From: Meghimatium bilineatum
Lineage: Eukaryota > Mollusca > Gastropoda > Stylommatophora > Philomycidae
Assembly (NCBI GenBank): GCA_034231615.1
Contig: CM067298.1
Coordinates: 60,108,387 to 60,172,386 of the forward strand
Reading direction: 5' to 3'
Length of the DNA: 64,000 bases
Shown piece by piece: positions 10,975-21,393 of this stretch. Both the position numbers and the translations under genes were made by a program. Within the stretch, counting starts at the first letter, position 1. Each line of letters starts with the position of its first letter. Under the pieces are notes generated by a model. It ran no database searches, had not been told where the DNA came from, and worked only from the letters and a program-made list of their open reading frames with translations.

Positions 10975-12262
10975 TCTATTTCATATACACTGATGGCAAG
11001 GTTGTCTGACTGTTTCATATACACTGACAGCAAGGTTGTCCGACTGTTTCATATACACTGGTGGCAAGGTTGTCTGACTGTTTCATATACACTGGTGGCA
11101 AGGTTGTCTGACTGTTTCATATACACTGACAGCAAGGTTGTCCGACTGTTTCATATACACTGACAGCAAGGTTGTCCGACTGTTTCATATACACTGATGG
11201 CAAGGTTGTCTGACTGTTTCATATACACTGAAGGCAAGGTTGTCCAACTGTTTCATATACACTGACAGCAAGGTTGTCCGACTGTTTCATATACACTGAA
11301 GGCAAGGTTGTCCGACTGTTTCATATACACTGATGGCAAGGTTGTCCGACTGTTTCATATACACTGAAGGCAAGGTTGTCCAACTGTTTCATATACACTG
11401 ACAGCAAGGTTGTCCGACTGTTTCATATACACTGATGGCAAGGTTGTCCGACTGTTTCATATACACTGATGGCAAGGTTGTCCGACTGTTTCATATACAC
11501 TGATGGCAAGGTTGTCCGACTGTTTCATATACACTGATGGCAAGGTTGTCCGACTGTTTCATATACACTGATGGCAAGGTTGTCCGACTGTTTCATATAC
11601 ACTGAAGGCAAGGTTGTCCGACTGTTTCATATACACTGACAGCAAGGTTGTCAGACTGTTTCATATACACTGAAGGCAAGGTTGTCCAACTGTTTCATAT
11701 ACACTGACAGCAAGGTTGTCAGACTGTTTCATATACACTGAAGGCAAGGTTGTCCAACTGTTTCATATACACTGACAGCAAGGTTGTCAGACTGTTTCAT
11801 ATACACTGAAGGCAAGGTTGTCCAACTGTTTCATATACACTGACAGCAAGGTTGTCCGACTGTTTCATATACACTGACGGCAAGGTTGTCCGACTGTTTC
11901 ATATACACTGATGGCAAGGTTGTCCGACTGTTTCATATACACTGACAGCAAGGTTGTCAGACTGTTTCATATACACTGACAGCAAGGTTGTCAGACTGTT
12001 TCATATACACTGATGGCAAGGTTGTCAGACTGTTTCATATACACTGACGGCAAGGTTGTCCAACTGTTTCATATACACTGACAGCAAGGTTGTCCGACTG
12101 TTTCATATACACTGAAGGCAAGGTTGTCGACTGTTTCCTATACACTGACAGCAAGGTTGTCCGACTGTTTCATATACACTGACAGCAAGGTTGTCAGACT
12201 GTTTCATATACACTGAAGGCAAGGTTGTCCAACTGTTTCATATACACTGATGGCAAGGTTGT
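10975..12262. repeat. 34-bp minisatellite, about 38 copies
   Basis: The unit starts TGTTTCATATACACTG and ends GCAAGGTTGTCCGAC. Variable blocks (ATGG, ACAG, AAGG; then CCGAC, CAGAC, CCAAC) form alternating dimers in parts, notably 11640-11850. It is separated from the 24-bp array by only about 60 bp. Confidence 0.97.
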
Positions 12263-12384
12263 AGATATGACTGCTGAAATGGGGGTGGGTTTCTTTAAAA
12301 ATAACTTTTCCTTAATCTTAATTATATTTGTTTATTTGTTAAAATACTTGGGGTGGGGGAGCATATACAATTTTCACTTGTTTG

Positions 12385-12700
12385 ATAGCTCTAAGTAGCA
12401 AGTTCTGTTTTGCTAGAGGGGGACAAAGAATTTTGATTAATAAATCATCTGCTTTTTCTGCTTCCATATTTGTTCACAGACATATGCAGTTTAGCAGGAT
12501 GTTGTTTGGAGAACGTAATGTGTTGTGTTATGGTTTAAAACTTTCATACGATACCTTACAATCCCACATGACTGCTGGGTCACTTTGACCCTGTATTTGA
12601 TAGCCAACTCTACCACATAAACTCCTTAGTCACCTCTTATGACATGCTTGGAAGAAAAAAAACAGTGTTTCTATTCTTTGCTCCACTTTCAGGCATGGAA
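12385..12700 (-). mobile_element. Dispersed repeat family A, near full length
   Basis: The minus strand has GAAAGTGGAGCAAAGAATAG, CATGTCATAAGAGGTGACTA, GGGTCAAAGTGACCCAGCAG, CCATAACACAACACATTACG and CATCCTGCTAAACTGC in the same order as the copies at 1430 and 54905. Confidence 0.7.
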
Positions 12701-13060
12701 TTATGAATAACTTAATCGTTATTCATAATTTAATTTATAATATCAGATTTAAAGTTCATTTGGCAAATTTGCAGTACAGTAAAGGTAGGTCCCATGTTTG
12801 CAACCTGCCATTGGGGATGAAGATAGCTCTTCATATACTAAGCTGCAACAACTATTAGATGAAGTGACCAATTCCGTTGGCTAGTCGGCTGAACTACATG
12901 AAACAAATCTCCCAGTGGACATCCTCCCCTACCATACACACAACTGCTGGCAGAGACGGTGGAAGATGCTATTATCAACAACAGTTTCGAAGGTTGGATT
13001 TGGAAAGGCCCTGTATTGGGCTGAGGGTGCACAAAGGATGGTAACTGATAAGTGACCAGT
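12701..13060. other. No recognisable feature
   Basis: Non-coding. The segment GCAATGGCAAACACTGCTGA at its right end resembles the body of tRNA-derived SINEs such as the one at 46795. Confidence 0.35.
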
Positions 13061-13290
13061 ACCGGTTCATAAAGCAATGGCAAACACTGCTGAGACGTAT
13101 CTGTGCCAAGAAACTCATGATGGAAAGTTCAGGAAAGAGAACAAGAGGCAGACCAAGACTACGATGGACACATGACATTGAAGATCTTCTGAAAATGACA
13201 CTGGAAGAAGATGGGCAGCGAGCACAGAACCGAGAGGCTTACATAGTTGCTGTGAGGACAACGTTCTGTAAAGGACGCTTCACATAGAGA
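13061..13290 (+). mobile_element. LINE tail, 5' truncated
   Basis: Encodes KRTRGRPRLRWTHDIEDLLK, then QRAQNREAYIVAVRTTF and a stop. This is the standard end of a LINE ORF2 of the same family as 8085-8605. Confidence 0.8.
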
Positions 13291-13314
13291 GATCAATTCC
13301 CTTCCTAGTATATG

Positions 13315-13900
13315 AAAAATTACTAAACATCCATTGGTGGGACAAAGTACCAGACTACGAGGTCTTGGAAAAATCAACCTCAATAAGCATCCACACAATA
13401 CTTATGAAGGCGCAGGCACGCTGGGCAGGCCATCTTGTGCGTATGGAGAACTCGCGATTGCCAAAACAAATATATTATGGAGAACTCAAGGCAGGATTTC
13501 GAAAAGCTGGTGGACAGAAAAAGCGTTTCAAAGACACGCTCAAGTCATCCTTGAAACATCTTAACATTGACGTAGGCGCTTGGGAGAGCATCGCTCAGGA
13601 TAGAACGGCTTGGCGTTACAGCATTAGAACGGGAGCACTAGCGGCAGAAGAATTCAGACAAGAAACTGCAAGACAGAAGCGGACACGTAGAAAAGAAAAA
13701 ACATCTCAACCTCACACAGATACCTTCTATTGTTGTCAATTCTGTAAAAGAACATTTTGTGCGCGCATTGGACTTGCTAGTCATTTAAAAACGCACTATT
13801 AACTTTATTATTTTATTATTTATTGTTATTATTATTATGGTTGAGTTTTTGGTCATCGTCGATCACGACGGACGAACATCATCATCATCATCATATGAAA
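13315..13900 (+). mobile_element. RTE-like LINE tail with C-terminal zinc finger and 3' UTR
   Basis: Intact frame from 13365 to 13802: QARWAGHLVRMENSRLPKQI, GGQKKRFKDTLKSSLKHLNI, and a C2H2 finger CQFCKRTFCARIGLASHLKT. The 3' UTR has GGTCATCGTCGATCACGACG, GACGAAC and an (ATC)n tail, shared with the minus-strand copy at 2030-2262. It is 5' truncated. Confidence 0.88.
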
Positions 13901-13904
13901 AATC

Positions 13905-14158
13905 AAGTAGGGAACTTATTAACTGTATTAGAAGACCACAATCACAGTTTCTGGGTCATGTTATAGAAGAGGTGGGCTGGAGAACATTGTGACAACTAGA
14001 AAGATCGAGGGTAAGAGAGAAAATGTGAGAAAATGTTGGATGGCTTGAAAGCCTGACATGATGCAGAATCATCAGAAACTATATTTAAATGTATAACAGA
14101 GGAATGTGGAGAGACATGATCACCTACGCCGGAAGGCATGGTACCAATAAATGAATGA
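13905..14158 (+). mobile_element. LINE tail, 5' truncated, (AATG)n tail
   Basis: Decayed frame with FLGHVI, MLDGLKA, then ECGETW-like and ITYAGRHGTNK at the end, followed by AATAAATGAATGAAC. This is the typical ending of another RTE-like subfamily. Confidence 0.7.
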
Positions 14159-14159
14159 A

Positions 14160-14335
14160 CTCATAAGTCAGGTACTCATTTACAGCTGGGTTGACCGGAA
14201 AAATGGTCGTGCCATGTGATAAATCACAACCAAAATTTATTTGTTTGTCTGGATTTGGTTTTGAACCTTGCACGCTGTAACCCGGTGATAGTAAGCAAGC
14301 TCTCTATCATCTAGACCACCGTTCTCCTCAAGTAG
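14160..14335 (-). mobile_element. tRNA-derived SINE
   Basis: The minus strand starts GGAGAACGGTGGTCTAGATG. An A-box-like TGGTCTAGATGATAGAG lies at 14302-14318 and a B-box-like GGTTCAAAACC at 14257-14267, correctly spaced. The body has CAGCTGTAAATGAGTACCTG, reminiscent of CORE-type SINE domains. It is not a functional tRNA. Confidence 0.75.
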
Positions 14336-14650
14336 TAAAAGAATAAATTTAAGAGTAATTTTTATTTGATAAAATTGCAGTATACAAGAGCATCAAATAT
14401 GCAGTCTGTTGGAGGCATAAGACACCAGTTTTCAGTTCCTGAGAATGTACAACTGTTGATGTGTGGATCCAAGTTTCTGACCAACATCAAACAGCACCTA
14501 ATTTTTAATCCACTATTATCCATATCCATGCTAGTGCTTATTTATGATTAACCACTTGTGTGTATATTTAATATTATACCTTTCATATCGTTTCAGTGGA
14601 GCAAAGTTTGCCAGTTATTACGACATCCAACATTCAATGATTGCTTTGAT
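14336..14650. other. No assigned gene; exon-like pieces at the left edge of the array
   Basis: A splice-acceptor-like TTGCAG at 14375-14380 opens a + frame reading MQSVGGIRHQFSVPENVQ and on to 14551. A second acceptor-like TTTCAG at about 14592-14597 opens another short frame that runs into the array. I recognise no family. Confidence 0.25.
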
Positions 14651-14749
14651 TGTCGTATTCAGAGCATGTGAAGAACTAGGGTCGGAGCTTGCATATGGAC
14701 CACCTCTTCCTGTTGTCATCAGAGTGAGTTCGAAGCTTGAGCTAAGATA

Positions 14750-15560
14750 TTCGATATATCTATCTATTTGATAAACCCTTTGTTGCCTTTCAGGTTCAGG
14801 GGTAGAAAAGTATTCTGGAGATGGTCCTCGTGTGTGCTGAGTATATTGGGGATTTTGTCACCTCTTATATTTCGGGGGTACATTGTTTTCATGGTCGGCC
14901 TCTAGGTTTACCATCACTGTATCTGTGTAGCATAGCTTGCTGTGGTATGATGTCTGATGGTAGTCTGCTGATGTGTGCAAACCATTTGATCGGTTGAATA
15001 TATTCCAAGATTGGGGTGGTGCCAGTTTTTTGTCTACTGTCCTCATTCTTCAATCTGTCTCTTAGTGATATTCCTAGGATTCTGCGTAAGCATGCCGTTT
15101 CAGCTGCCACAAGATTACGTATGTCTTGTGCTGTCGTTGTCCATGATTGGCTTTGTGATAGCACATCATTGGCATAGTTCGTTTTTAATAGTGTTATTTT
15201 GGTGTTTAAATCTACATTTTTGTTTCTGAAGATTGGTGTCATTTACCCTGGGGCTTTGTATGCTTTACTACATCTATTGTGTATTTCTTTGCTGCTCTTG
15301 TTATCTGCTATGATATTGCTTTCTAGGTATGTGAATTCTGTCACTTATTTAAGTCTGCTATTTCCAATATATATATTGTTTTTTTTTCTATTCTTCCTAT
15401 CTCATTATTTCTGTCTTTTCTATATTTATCTTCATGTTAAATGTTTGGCATGTTTGATGTAATATGTCTATTTGTCTTTGTAGTTGCTCTTCTGGTGAGA
15501 CTGTTCAACAACATTTTACTTTCTTATATAAGAATAAGTGTTTTTAGGTCTAGCGCTGAT
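14750..15560 (-). mobile_element. LINE family R1 tail in array unit 1 (repeated in all units)
   Basis: Minus strand: QTCQTFNMKINIEKTEIM, then FRNKNVDLNTKITLLKTN, then SQSWTTTAQD and CLRRILGISLRDR, then IQPIKWFAHISRLPSDIIPQ and GKPRGRP, followed by a (GATA)n tail. The other copies start 3543 bp apart (ORF starts on the minus strand at 18707, 22250, 25793, 29336, 32879, 36422, 39965). The same family occurs at 48013-48325 and 49455-49640. It is 5' truncated and broken. Confidence 0.8.
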
Positions 15561-15640
15561 TTCATATTTGTGAATTTACATTTTTTGAAAACCATTATAA
15601 GTTTTCTTATTCAGGCGGCATGCAGTATATGTATGAGGTA

Positions 15641-16089
15641 ATCCAAGCACATTGAACTCAATGCTCTGTACATTTTAACTATTTACATGTTGAAATGAAT
15701 GATCAGCATGGATGCATAGGAAAATAACTAACAATCTCAAATATGTAAACTTTTACACCCTTATATTTCCAATTTTCATGCTTTGTTTCTGGATTTAAGT
15801 GGTTCACTTTTAATGTATTTCAGTATATATATATCTGCATATATCTTTAGCAACCATAAATAAAACACAATAAATAAATTATACAGCTCCTCATTACATG
15901 CTTGTATGCTGAGAATTATTTTTTAAACACAACTGTCTTCTGATTATTACTTCAACTATTTACTGTTTTCCTGGCTATAATGTTAAGCTATCCAAAATAT
16001 TTTTTGTTGTTGCTTATTCTCACTTTCATCTAAAGTGACATTATTTTTCTAGCTAATATCAACTTTAAAAGTATACAATCCTTCTACAT
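15641..16089. other. Unit spacer, no recognisable feature
   Basis: AT-rich non-coding sequence, repeated in each unit at 3543-bp steps. Confidence 0.5.
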
Positions 16090-16960
16090 AAATTTTGAAA
16101 ATCAACACAGAAAAGAGAAAGATCTTGGTTAATAGAATAAATGCAGGAATGCAGACCAACATCATGATGAATACTTTCAAATACCTCTGATCTAGCATAT
16201 TCAACTATAGAAATTGCAAAGCAGAATTATATATAAGACTGGAGATGGCTTTAGCTTTTATGTCATTCATTCATTTTCCTTTTGCACTGAAGTTAGTGCA
16301 TAGAGAAGATATCAGATGTCTCCAATTCTGTCTGTTCAAAGCTATTTTGTGCAGTTCTTGAATGGTATGGATATTGATTGCTTTACTTTCTCTAAGTATT
16401 GTTCTTCTGAGTTTTTCTTTTGGTCTACCCCTGGCTCTTTTGCCTGTAGGTATCCATTCAAAAGATTGGTGGTGTATTCTGTTGGTGTCTGCACATAGGA
16501 CATGCCCGATGTAGGACCAACAGCGTTTTCTTATAACATCTATGATTAAATTTTGATGTGTCTCTTCTCTGATTTTATCATTCAATTTGAATTCACTCCA
16601 ATGGGTGTTAGTTATCCTACGAAGACATTTGTTCTCGAAACTCAGTAATTTCTTTTCTGAAGATAAAGAGCTTTTCCAGCTCTCACATCCATATGATAGC
16701 ACCAGAAATTATATTTTATGTCAAAGTTAAACATAATTTGGAAAAGTAACATCAGTGTTATAAAGGCTTTCGAAATGCAGTGCTATAGAAGAGTCCTGAG
16801 AGTACCATGGACAGCAAAAAAGACCAACCAAGACATGCTAAGAAAAATTAACGTTCAAGAAGGCTGTTTTTTAAACACCATATTGAGAAGGAAGTTAGTA
16901 CTTAGAATACAAATGCTTCAGTATCAGTATATAGTGATATCAGTATCAAAATGGTGGTAA
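16090..16960 (+). mobile_element. LINE family R3 tail, split by a nested LINE (unit 1; repeated in all units)
   Basis: The plus strand reads RKERKILVNRINAGMQTNIM and FNYRNCKAELYIRLEMALAF up to 16262. It resumes at 16718 with LNIIWKSNISVIKAFEMQCY, RRVLRVPWTAKKTNQDMLRK and RRKLVLRIQMLQY. The gap is the nested insertion 16266-16713. Copies of the right part start at 20261, 23804, 27347, 30890, 34433, 37976 and 41519. Confidence 0.8.
16266..16713 (-). mobile_element. Nested LINE family R2 tail, unit 1
   Basis: Encodes [53 protein letters not shown] and [20 protein letters not shown]. The 3' tail is (GAAT)n. It is flanked by the 10-bp direct repeat TTTTATGTCA (16256-16265 and 16714-16723), a target-site duplication. 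It is 5' truncated; the frame of 143 codons is open. Residue near the C-terminus: His (RHLISS). Confidence 0.88.
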
Positions 16961-17025
16961 ATTATTACTATACTATCATTTACGTTTCTCAGTTATGAAG
17001 TTTACATTTCCATGTACGTTTTAAT

Positions 17026-17157
17026 ATGTTCATTCTCAAACTCCTGCTGAACCTCTCTTATAACTGGAAAATGGTCACCAGATTATCAGTAAGATGTAGT
17101 CTATAGAACTATTTTGTTGTCAGTTTTTATTTGAGCAAGTGGCCAGACTTCTGCTGT
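17026..17157 (-). mobile_element. SINE-like family B fragment in unit 1 (repeated in all units)
   Basis: The minus strand has CAGAAGTCTGGCCACTTGCT, CAAATAAAAACTGACAAC and CAGCAGGAGTTTGAGAATGA, aligned with the full copy at 3439-3600 but more diverged. Repeated every 3543 bp, just downstream of each CPQ exon and its poly(A) signal. Confidence 0.7.
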
Positions 17158-17265
17158 AACATATTGAAATTGATATTTGCAGAAATCTCTTTATTTGTTA
17201 AATTTTCAGCATGAAACAGTGTACATTCAAGACTTGCAGTTGCAAATTATAAATATAATAGACAT

Positions 17266-17850
17266 CTATACAACTGTTCTGTTAGCAGGTAGCATGAATT
17301 GCATGTCAGCCAAAGCGTAGGCTGTGACTGTCCAAACTGCAGTACAAAGGTCCATTATATCAGGATTTTGGACAGTCATAGTATCCCCATTACTATGATG
17401 GAAGTAAAAATATGTGGAAGTATCAATCTTTATACTGCCACCTGGGACACCAATTGTTGGCCATTGATCCACATCTGACAGACTAGCTCCATTATCCACT
17501 GTTGTTGCATTAAGCCTACTCAAAAGTGTTATTGCTAAATATTGCATAATTTTCATAGCTTCATTAGAACCTGTGAACTGTAAGCCTTCTGGCTTAAAAG
17601 TCCCCATATCCGATTCCATTACAATATCCATATTAATGGATTCATTCTTATGTTTGTTGAAGTAATCAATGCCACCCCACAAACCAAGCTCTTCACATGT
17701 CCATAATACAACACGCAGAGTTCTTTTTGGTCTCAAACCAAGCTGTCGTATAATAGATAATGCCTCCCATGAAATAAAAGCTCCTCCTCCATCATCCATA
17801 GCTCCTTGACCAACATCCCAACTGTCCAAGTGACCACTGACTAGAACAAC
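17266..17850 (-). CDS. CPQ: Extra copy of CPQ terminal exon (array unit 1, distal)
   Basis: Intact acceptor, frame, stop and poly(A) signal (17190-17195). It carries one synonymous change near its start (Leu codon CTA instead of CTG, from + strand ACTAG versus ACCAG). Protein identical to the others. It sits about 25 kb beyond the proximal terminal exon. Confidence 0.8.
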   Translation of the reverse strand, partial: VVLVSGHLDSWDVGQGAMDDGGGAFISWEALSIIRQLGLRPKRTLRVVLWTCEELGLWGGIDYFNKHKNESINMDIVMESDMGTFKPEGLQFTGSNEAMKIMQYLAITLLSRLNATTVDNGASLSDVDQWPTIGVPGGSIKIDTSTYFYFHHSNGDTMTVQNPDIMDLCTAVWTVTAYALADMQFMLPANRTVV

Positions 17851-18193
17851 CTTTGAACAATAAAATAGCACAATTATAGAAGTGATATTCATCATCTAGA
17901 AAATGTATGAAAATACTGACAGAACTATGGCCGTTAAAATAGTTTCAGAACTGTTTGACTTGTCAGACAAATGTGATATCATAGAATCATCCAGTTAGTG
18001 ACTCTATATATTAGTGACTTTCCTTAGTAAGCTAACATTTTCATGTTTTTTGTTACTTAGTTATCTTCCAGTTAAATTTTTACTTATACACAGATTGTAT
18101 TGTATCATGCATTTCTCAGGATGTATTTTTATGAGCAAATAATTTTGGGACCCAGAAAGGGAGCAAAGAATATTAGCACTGTCATCTATTATA
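17851..18193. other. Unit intron remnant and junction with family A head (unit 1; in all units)
   Basis: The sequence upstream of the exon acceptor includes a polypyrimidine-containing stretch. The last ~50 bp hold GGGAGCAAAGAATATTAGCA followed by CTGTCATCTATTATA, the head of dispersed repeat family A. The unit junction falls inside this head. Confidence 0.6.
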
Positions 18194-19808
18194 TGTCTTA
18201 TTCAGAGCATGTGAAGAACTAGGGTCGGAGCTTGCATATGGACCACCTCTTCCTGTTGTCATCAGAGTGAGTTCGAAGCTTGAGCTAAGATATTCGATAT
18301 ATCTATCTATTTGATAAACCCTTTGTTGCCTTTTAGGCTCAGGGGTAGAAAAGTATTCTGGAGATGGTCCTCGTGTGTGCTGAGTATATTGGGGATTTTG
18401 TCGCCTCTTATATTTCGGGGGTACATTGTTTTCATGGTCGGCCTCTAGGTTTACCATCACTGTATCTGTATAGCATAGCTTGCTGTGGTATGATGTCTGA
18501 TGGTAGTCTGCTGATGTGTGCAAACCATTTGATCGGTTGAATATATTCCAAGATTGGGGTGGTGCCAGTTTTTTGTCTACTGTCCTCATTCTTCAATCTG
18601 TCTCTTAGTGATATTCCTAGGATTCTGCGTAAGCATGCCGTTTCAGCTGCCTCAAGATTACGTTTGTCTTGTGCTGTCGTTGTCCATGATTGGCTTTGTG
18701 ATAGCACATCATTGGCATAGTTATCGTTTTTAATAGTGTTATTTTGGTGTTTAAATCTACATTTTTGTTTCTGAAGATTAGTGTCATTTACCCTGGGGTT
18801 TTGTATGCTTTACTACATCTATTGTGTATTTCTTTGCTGCTCTTGTCATCTGCTATGATATTGCTTTCTAGGTATGTGAATTCTGTCACTATTTAAGTCT
18901 GCTATTTCCAATATATATATTGTTTTTTTTCTATTCTTCCTATCTCATTATTTCTGTCTTTTCTATATTTATCTTCATGTTAAATGTTTGGCATGTTTGA
19001 TGTAATATGTCTATTTGTCTTTGTAGTTGCTCTTCTGGTGAGACTGTTCAACAACATTTTACTTTCTTATATAAGAATAAGTGTTTTTAGGTCTAGCGCT
19101 GATTTCATATTTGTGAATTTACATTTTTTGAAAACCATTATAAGTTTTCTTATTCAGGCGGCATGCAGTATATGTATGAGGTAATCCAAGCACATTGAAC
19201 TCAATGCTCTGTACATTTTAACTATTTACATGTTGAAATGAATGATCAGCATGGATGCATAGGAAAATAACTAACAATCTCAAATATGTAAACTTTTACA
19301 CCCTTATATTTCCAATTTTCATGCTTTGTTTCTGGATTTAAGTGGTTCACTTTTAATGTATTTCAGTATATATATATCTGCATATATCTTTAGCAACCAT
19401 AAATAAAACACAATAAATAAATTATACAGCTCCTCATTACATGCTTGTATGCTGAGAATTATTTTTTAAACACAACTGTCTTCTGATTATTACTTCAACT
19501 ATTTACTGTTTTCCTGGCTATAATGTTAAGCTATCCAAAATATTTTTTGTTGTTGCTTATTCTCACTTTCATCTAAAGTGACATTATTTTTCTAGCTAAT
19601 ATCAACTTTAAAAGTATACAATCCTTCTACATAAATTTTGAAAATCAACACAGAAAAGAGAAAGATCTTGGTTAATAGAATAAATGCAGGAATGCAGACC
19701 AACATCATGATGAATACTTTCAAATACCTCTGATCTAGCATATTCAACTATAGAAATTGCAAAGCAGAATTATATATAAGACTGGAGATGGCTTTAGCTT
19801 TTATGTCA

Positions 19809-20256
19809 TTCATTCATTTTCCTTTTGCACTGAAGTTAGTGCATAGAGAAGATATCAGATCTCTCCAATTCTGTCTGTTCAAAGCTATTTTGTGCAGTTC
19901 TTGAATGGTATGGATATTGATTGCTTTACTTTCTCTAAGTATTGTTCTTCTGAGTTTTTCTTTTGGTCTACCCCTGGCTCTTTTGCCTGTAGGTATCCAT
20001 TCAAAAGATTGGTGGTGTATTCTGTTGGTGTCTGCACATAGGACATGCCCGATGTAGGACCAACAGCGTTTTCTTATAACATCTATGATTAAATTTTGAT
20101 GTGTCTCTTCTCTGATTTTATCATTCAATTTGAATTCACTCCAATGGGTGTTAGTTATCCTACGAAGACATTTGTTCTCGAAACTCAGTAATTTCTTTTC
20201 TGAAGATAAAGAGCTTTTCCAGCTCTCACATCCATATGATAGCACCAGAAATTATA
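19809..20256 (-). mobile_element. Nested LINE family R2 tail, unit 2
   Basis: Same insertion as in unit 1. Carries the Asp variant (RDLISS). Confidence 0.88.
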
Positions 20257-20808
20257 TTTTATGTCAAAGTTAAACATAATTTGGAAAAGTAACATCAGTG
20301 TTATAAAGGCTTTCGAAATGCAGTGCTATAGAAGAGTCCTGAGAGTACCATGGACAGCAAAAAAGACCAACCAAGACATGCTAAGAAAAATTAACGTTCA
20401 AGAAGGCTGTTTTTTAAACACCATATTGAGAAGGAAGTTAGTACTTAGAATACAAATGCTTCAGTATCAGTATATAGTGATATCAGTATCAAAATGGTGG
20501 TAAATTATTACTATACTATCATTTACGTTTCTCAGTTATGAAGTTTACATTTCCATGTACGTTTTAATATGTTCATTCTCAAACTCCTGCTGAACCTCTC
20601 TTATAACTGGAAAATGGTCACCAGATTATCAGTAAGATGTAGTCTATAGAACTATTTTGTTGTCAGTTTTTATTTGAGCAAGTGGCCAGACTTCTGCTGT
20701 AACATATTGAAATTGATATTTGCAGAAATCTCTTTATTTGTTAAATTTTCAGCATGAAACAGTGTACATTCAAGACTTGCAGTTGCAAATTATAAATATA
20801 ATAGACAT

Positions 20809-21393
20809 CTATACAACTGTTCTGTTAGCAGGTAGCATGAATTGCATGTCAGCCAAAGCGTAGGCTGTGACTGTCCAAACTGCAGTACAAAGGTCCATTA
20901 TATCAGGATTTTGGACAGTCATAGTATCCCCATTACTATGATGGAAGTAAAAATATGTGGAAGTATCAATCTTTATACTGCCACCTGGGACACCAATTGT
21001 TGGCCATTGATCCACATCTGACAGACTAGCTCCATTATCCACTGTTGTTGCATTAAGCCTACTCAAAAGTGTTATTGCTAAATATTGCATAATTTTCATA
21101 GCTTCATTAGAACCTGTGAACTGTAAGCCTTCTGGCTTAAAAGTCCCCATATCCGATTCCATTACAATATCCATATTAATGGATTCATTCTTATGTTTGT
21201 TGAAGTAATCAATGCCACCCCACAAACCAAGCTCTTCACATGTCCATAATACAACACGCAGAGTTCTTTTTGGTCTCAAACCAAGCTGTCGTATAATAGA
21301 TAATGCCTCCCATGAAATAAAAGCTCCTCCTCCATCATCCATAGCTCCTTGACCAACATCCCAACTGTCCAAGTGACCACTGACCAGAACAAC
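20809..21393 (-). CDS. CPQ: Extra copy of CPQ terminal exon (array unit 2)
   Basis: Intact acceptor, frame, stop and poly(A) signal (20733-20738). Protein identical to the proximal copy. Confidence 0.8.
   Translation of the reverse strand, partial: VVLVSGHLDSWDVGQGAMDDGGGAFISWEALSIIRQLGLRPKRTLRVVLWTCEELGLWGGIDYFNKHKNESINMDIVMESDMGTFKPEGLQFTGSNEAMKIMQYLAITLLSRLNATTVDNGASLSDVDQWPTIGVPGGSIKIDTSTYFYFHHSNGDTMTVQNPDIMDLCTAVWTVTAYALADMQFMLPANRTVV

Noticed and set aside
10975-12262. Possible CRISPR array
   Set aside because: Direct repeats are contiguous with no unique spacers, and the DNA is clearly eukaryotic.
13365-13802. 145-codon C2H2 zinc-finger protein
   Set aside because: The sequence matches the C-terminal end of an RTE-like LINE polyprotein with its 3' UTR and (ATC)n tail. 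It is not a host gene.
16271-16702. Repeated 143-codon conserved ORF as a host gene family
   Set aside because: It is the C-terminal piece of a LINE ORF2 inserted with a target-site duplication. Its repetition comes from the tandem array.
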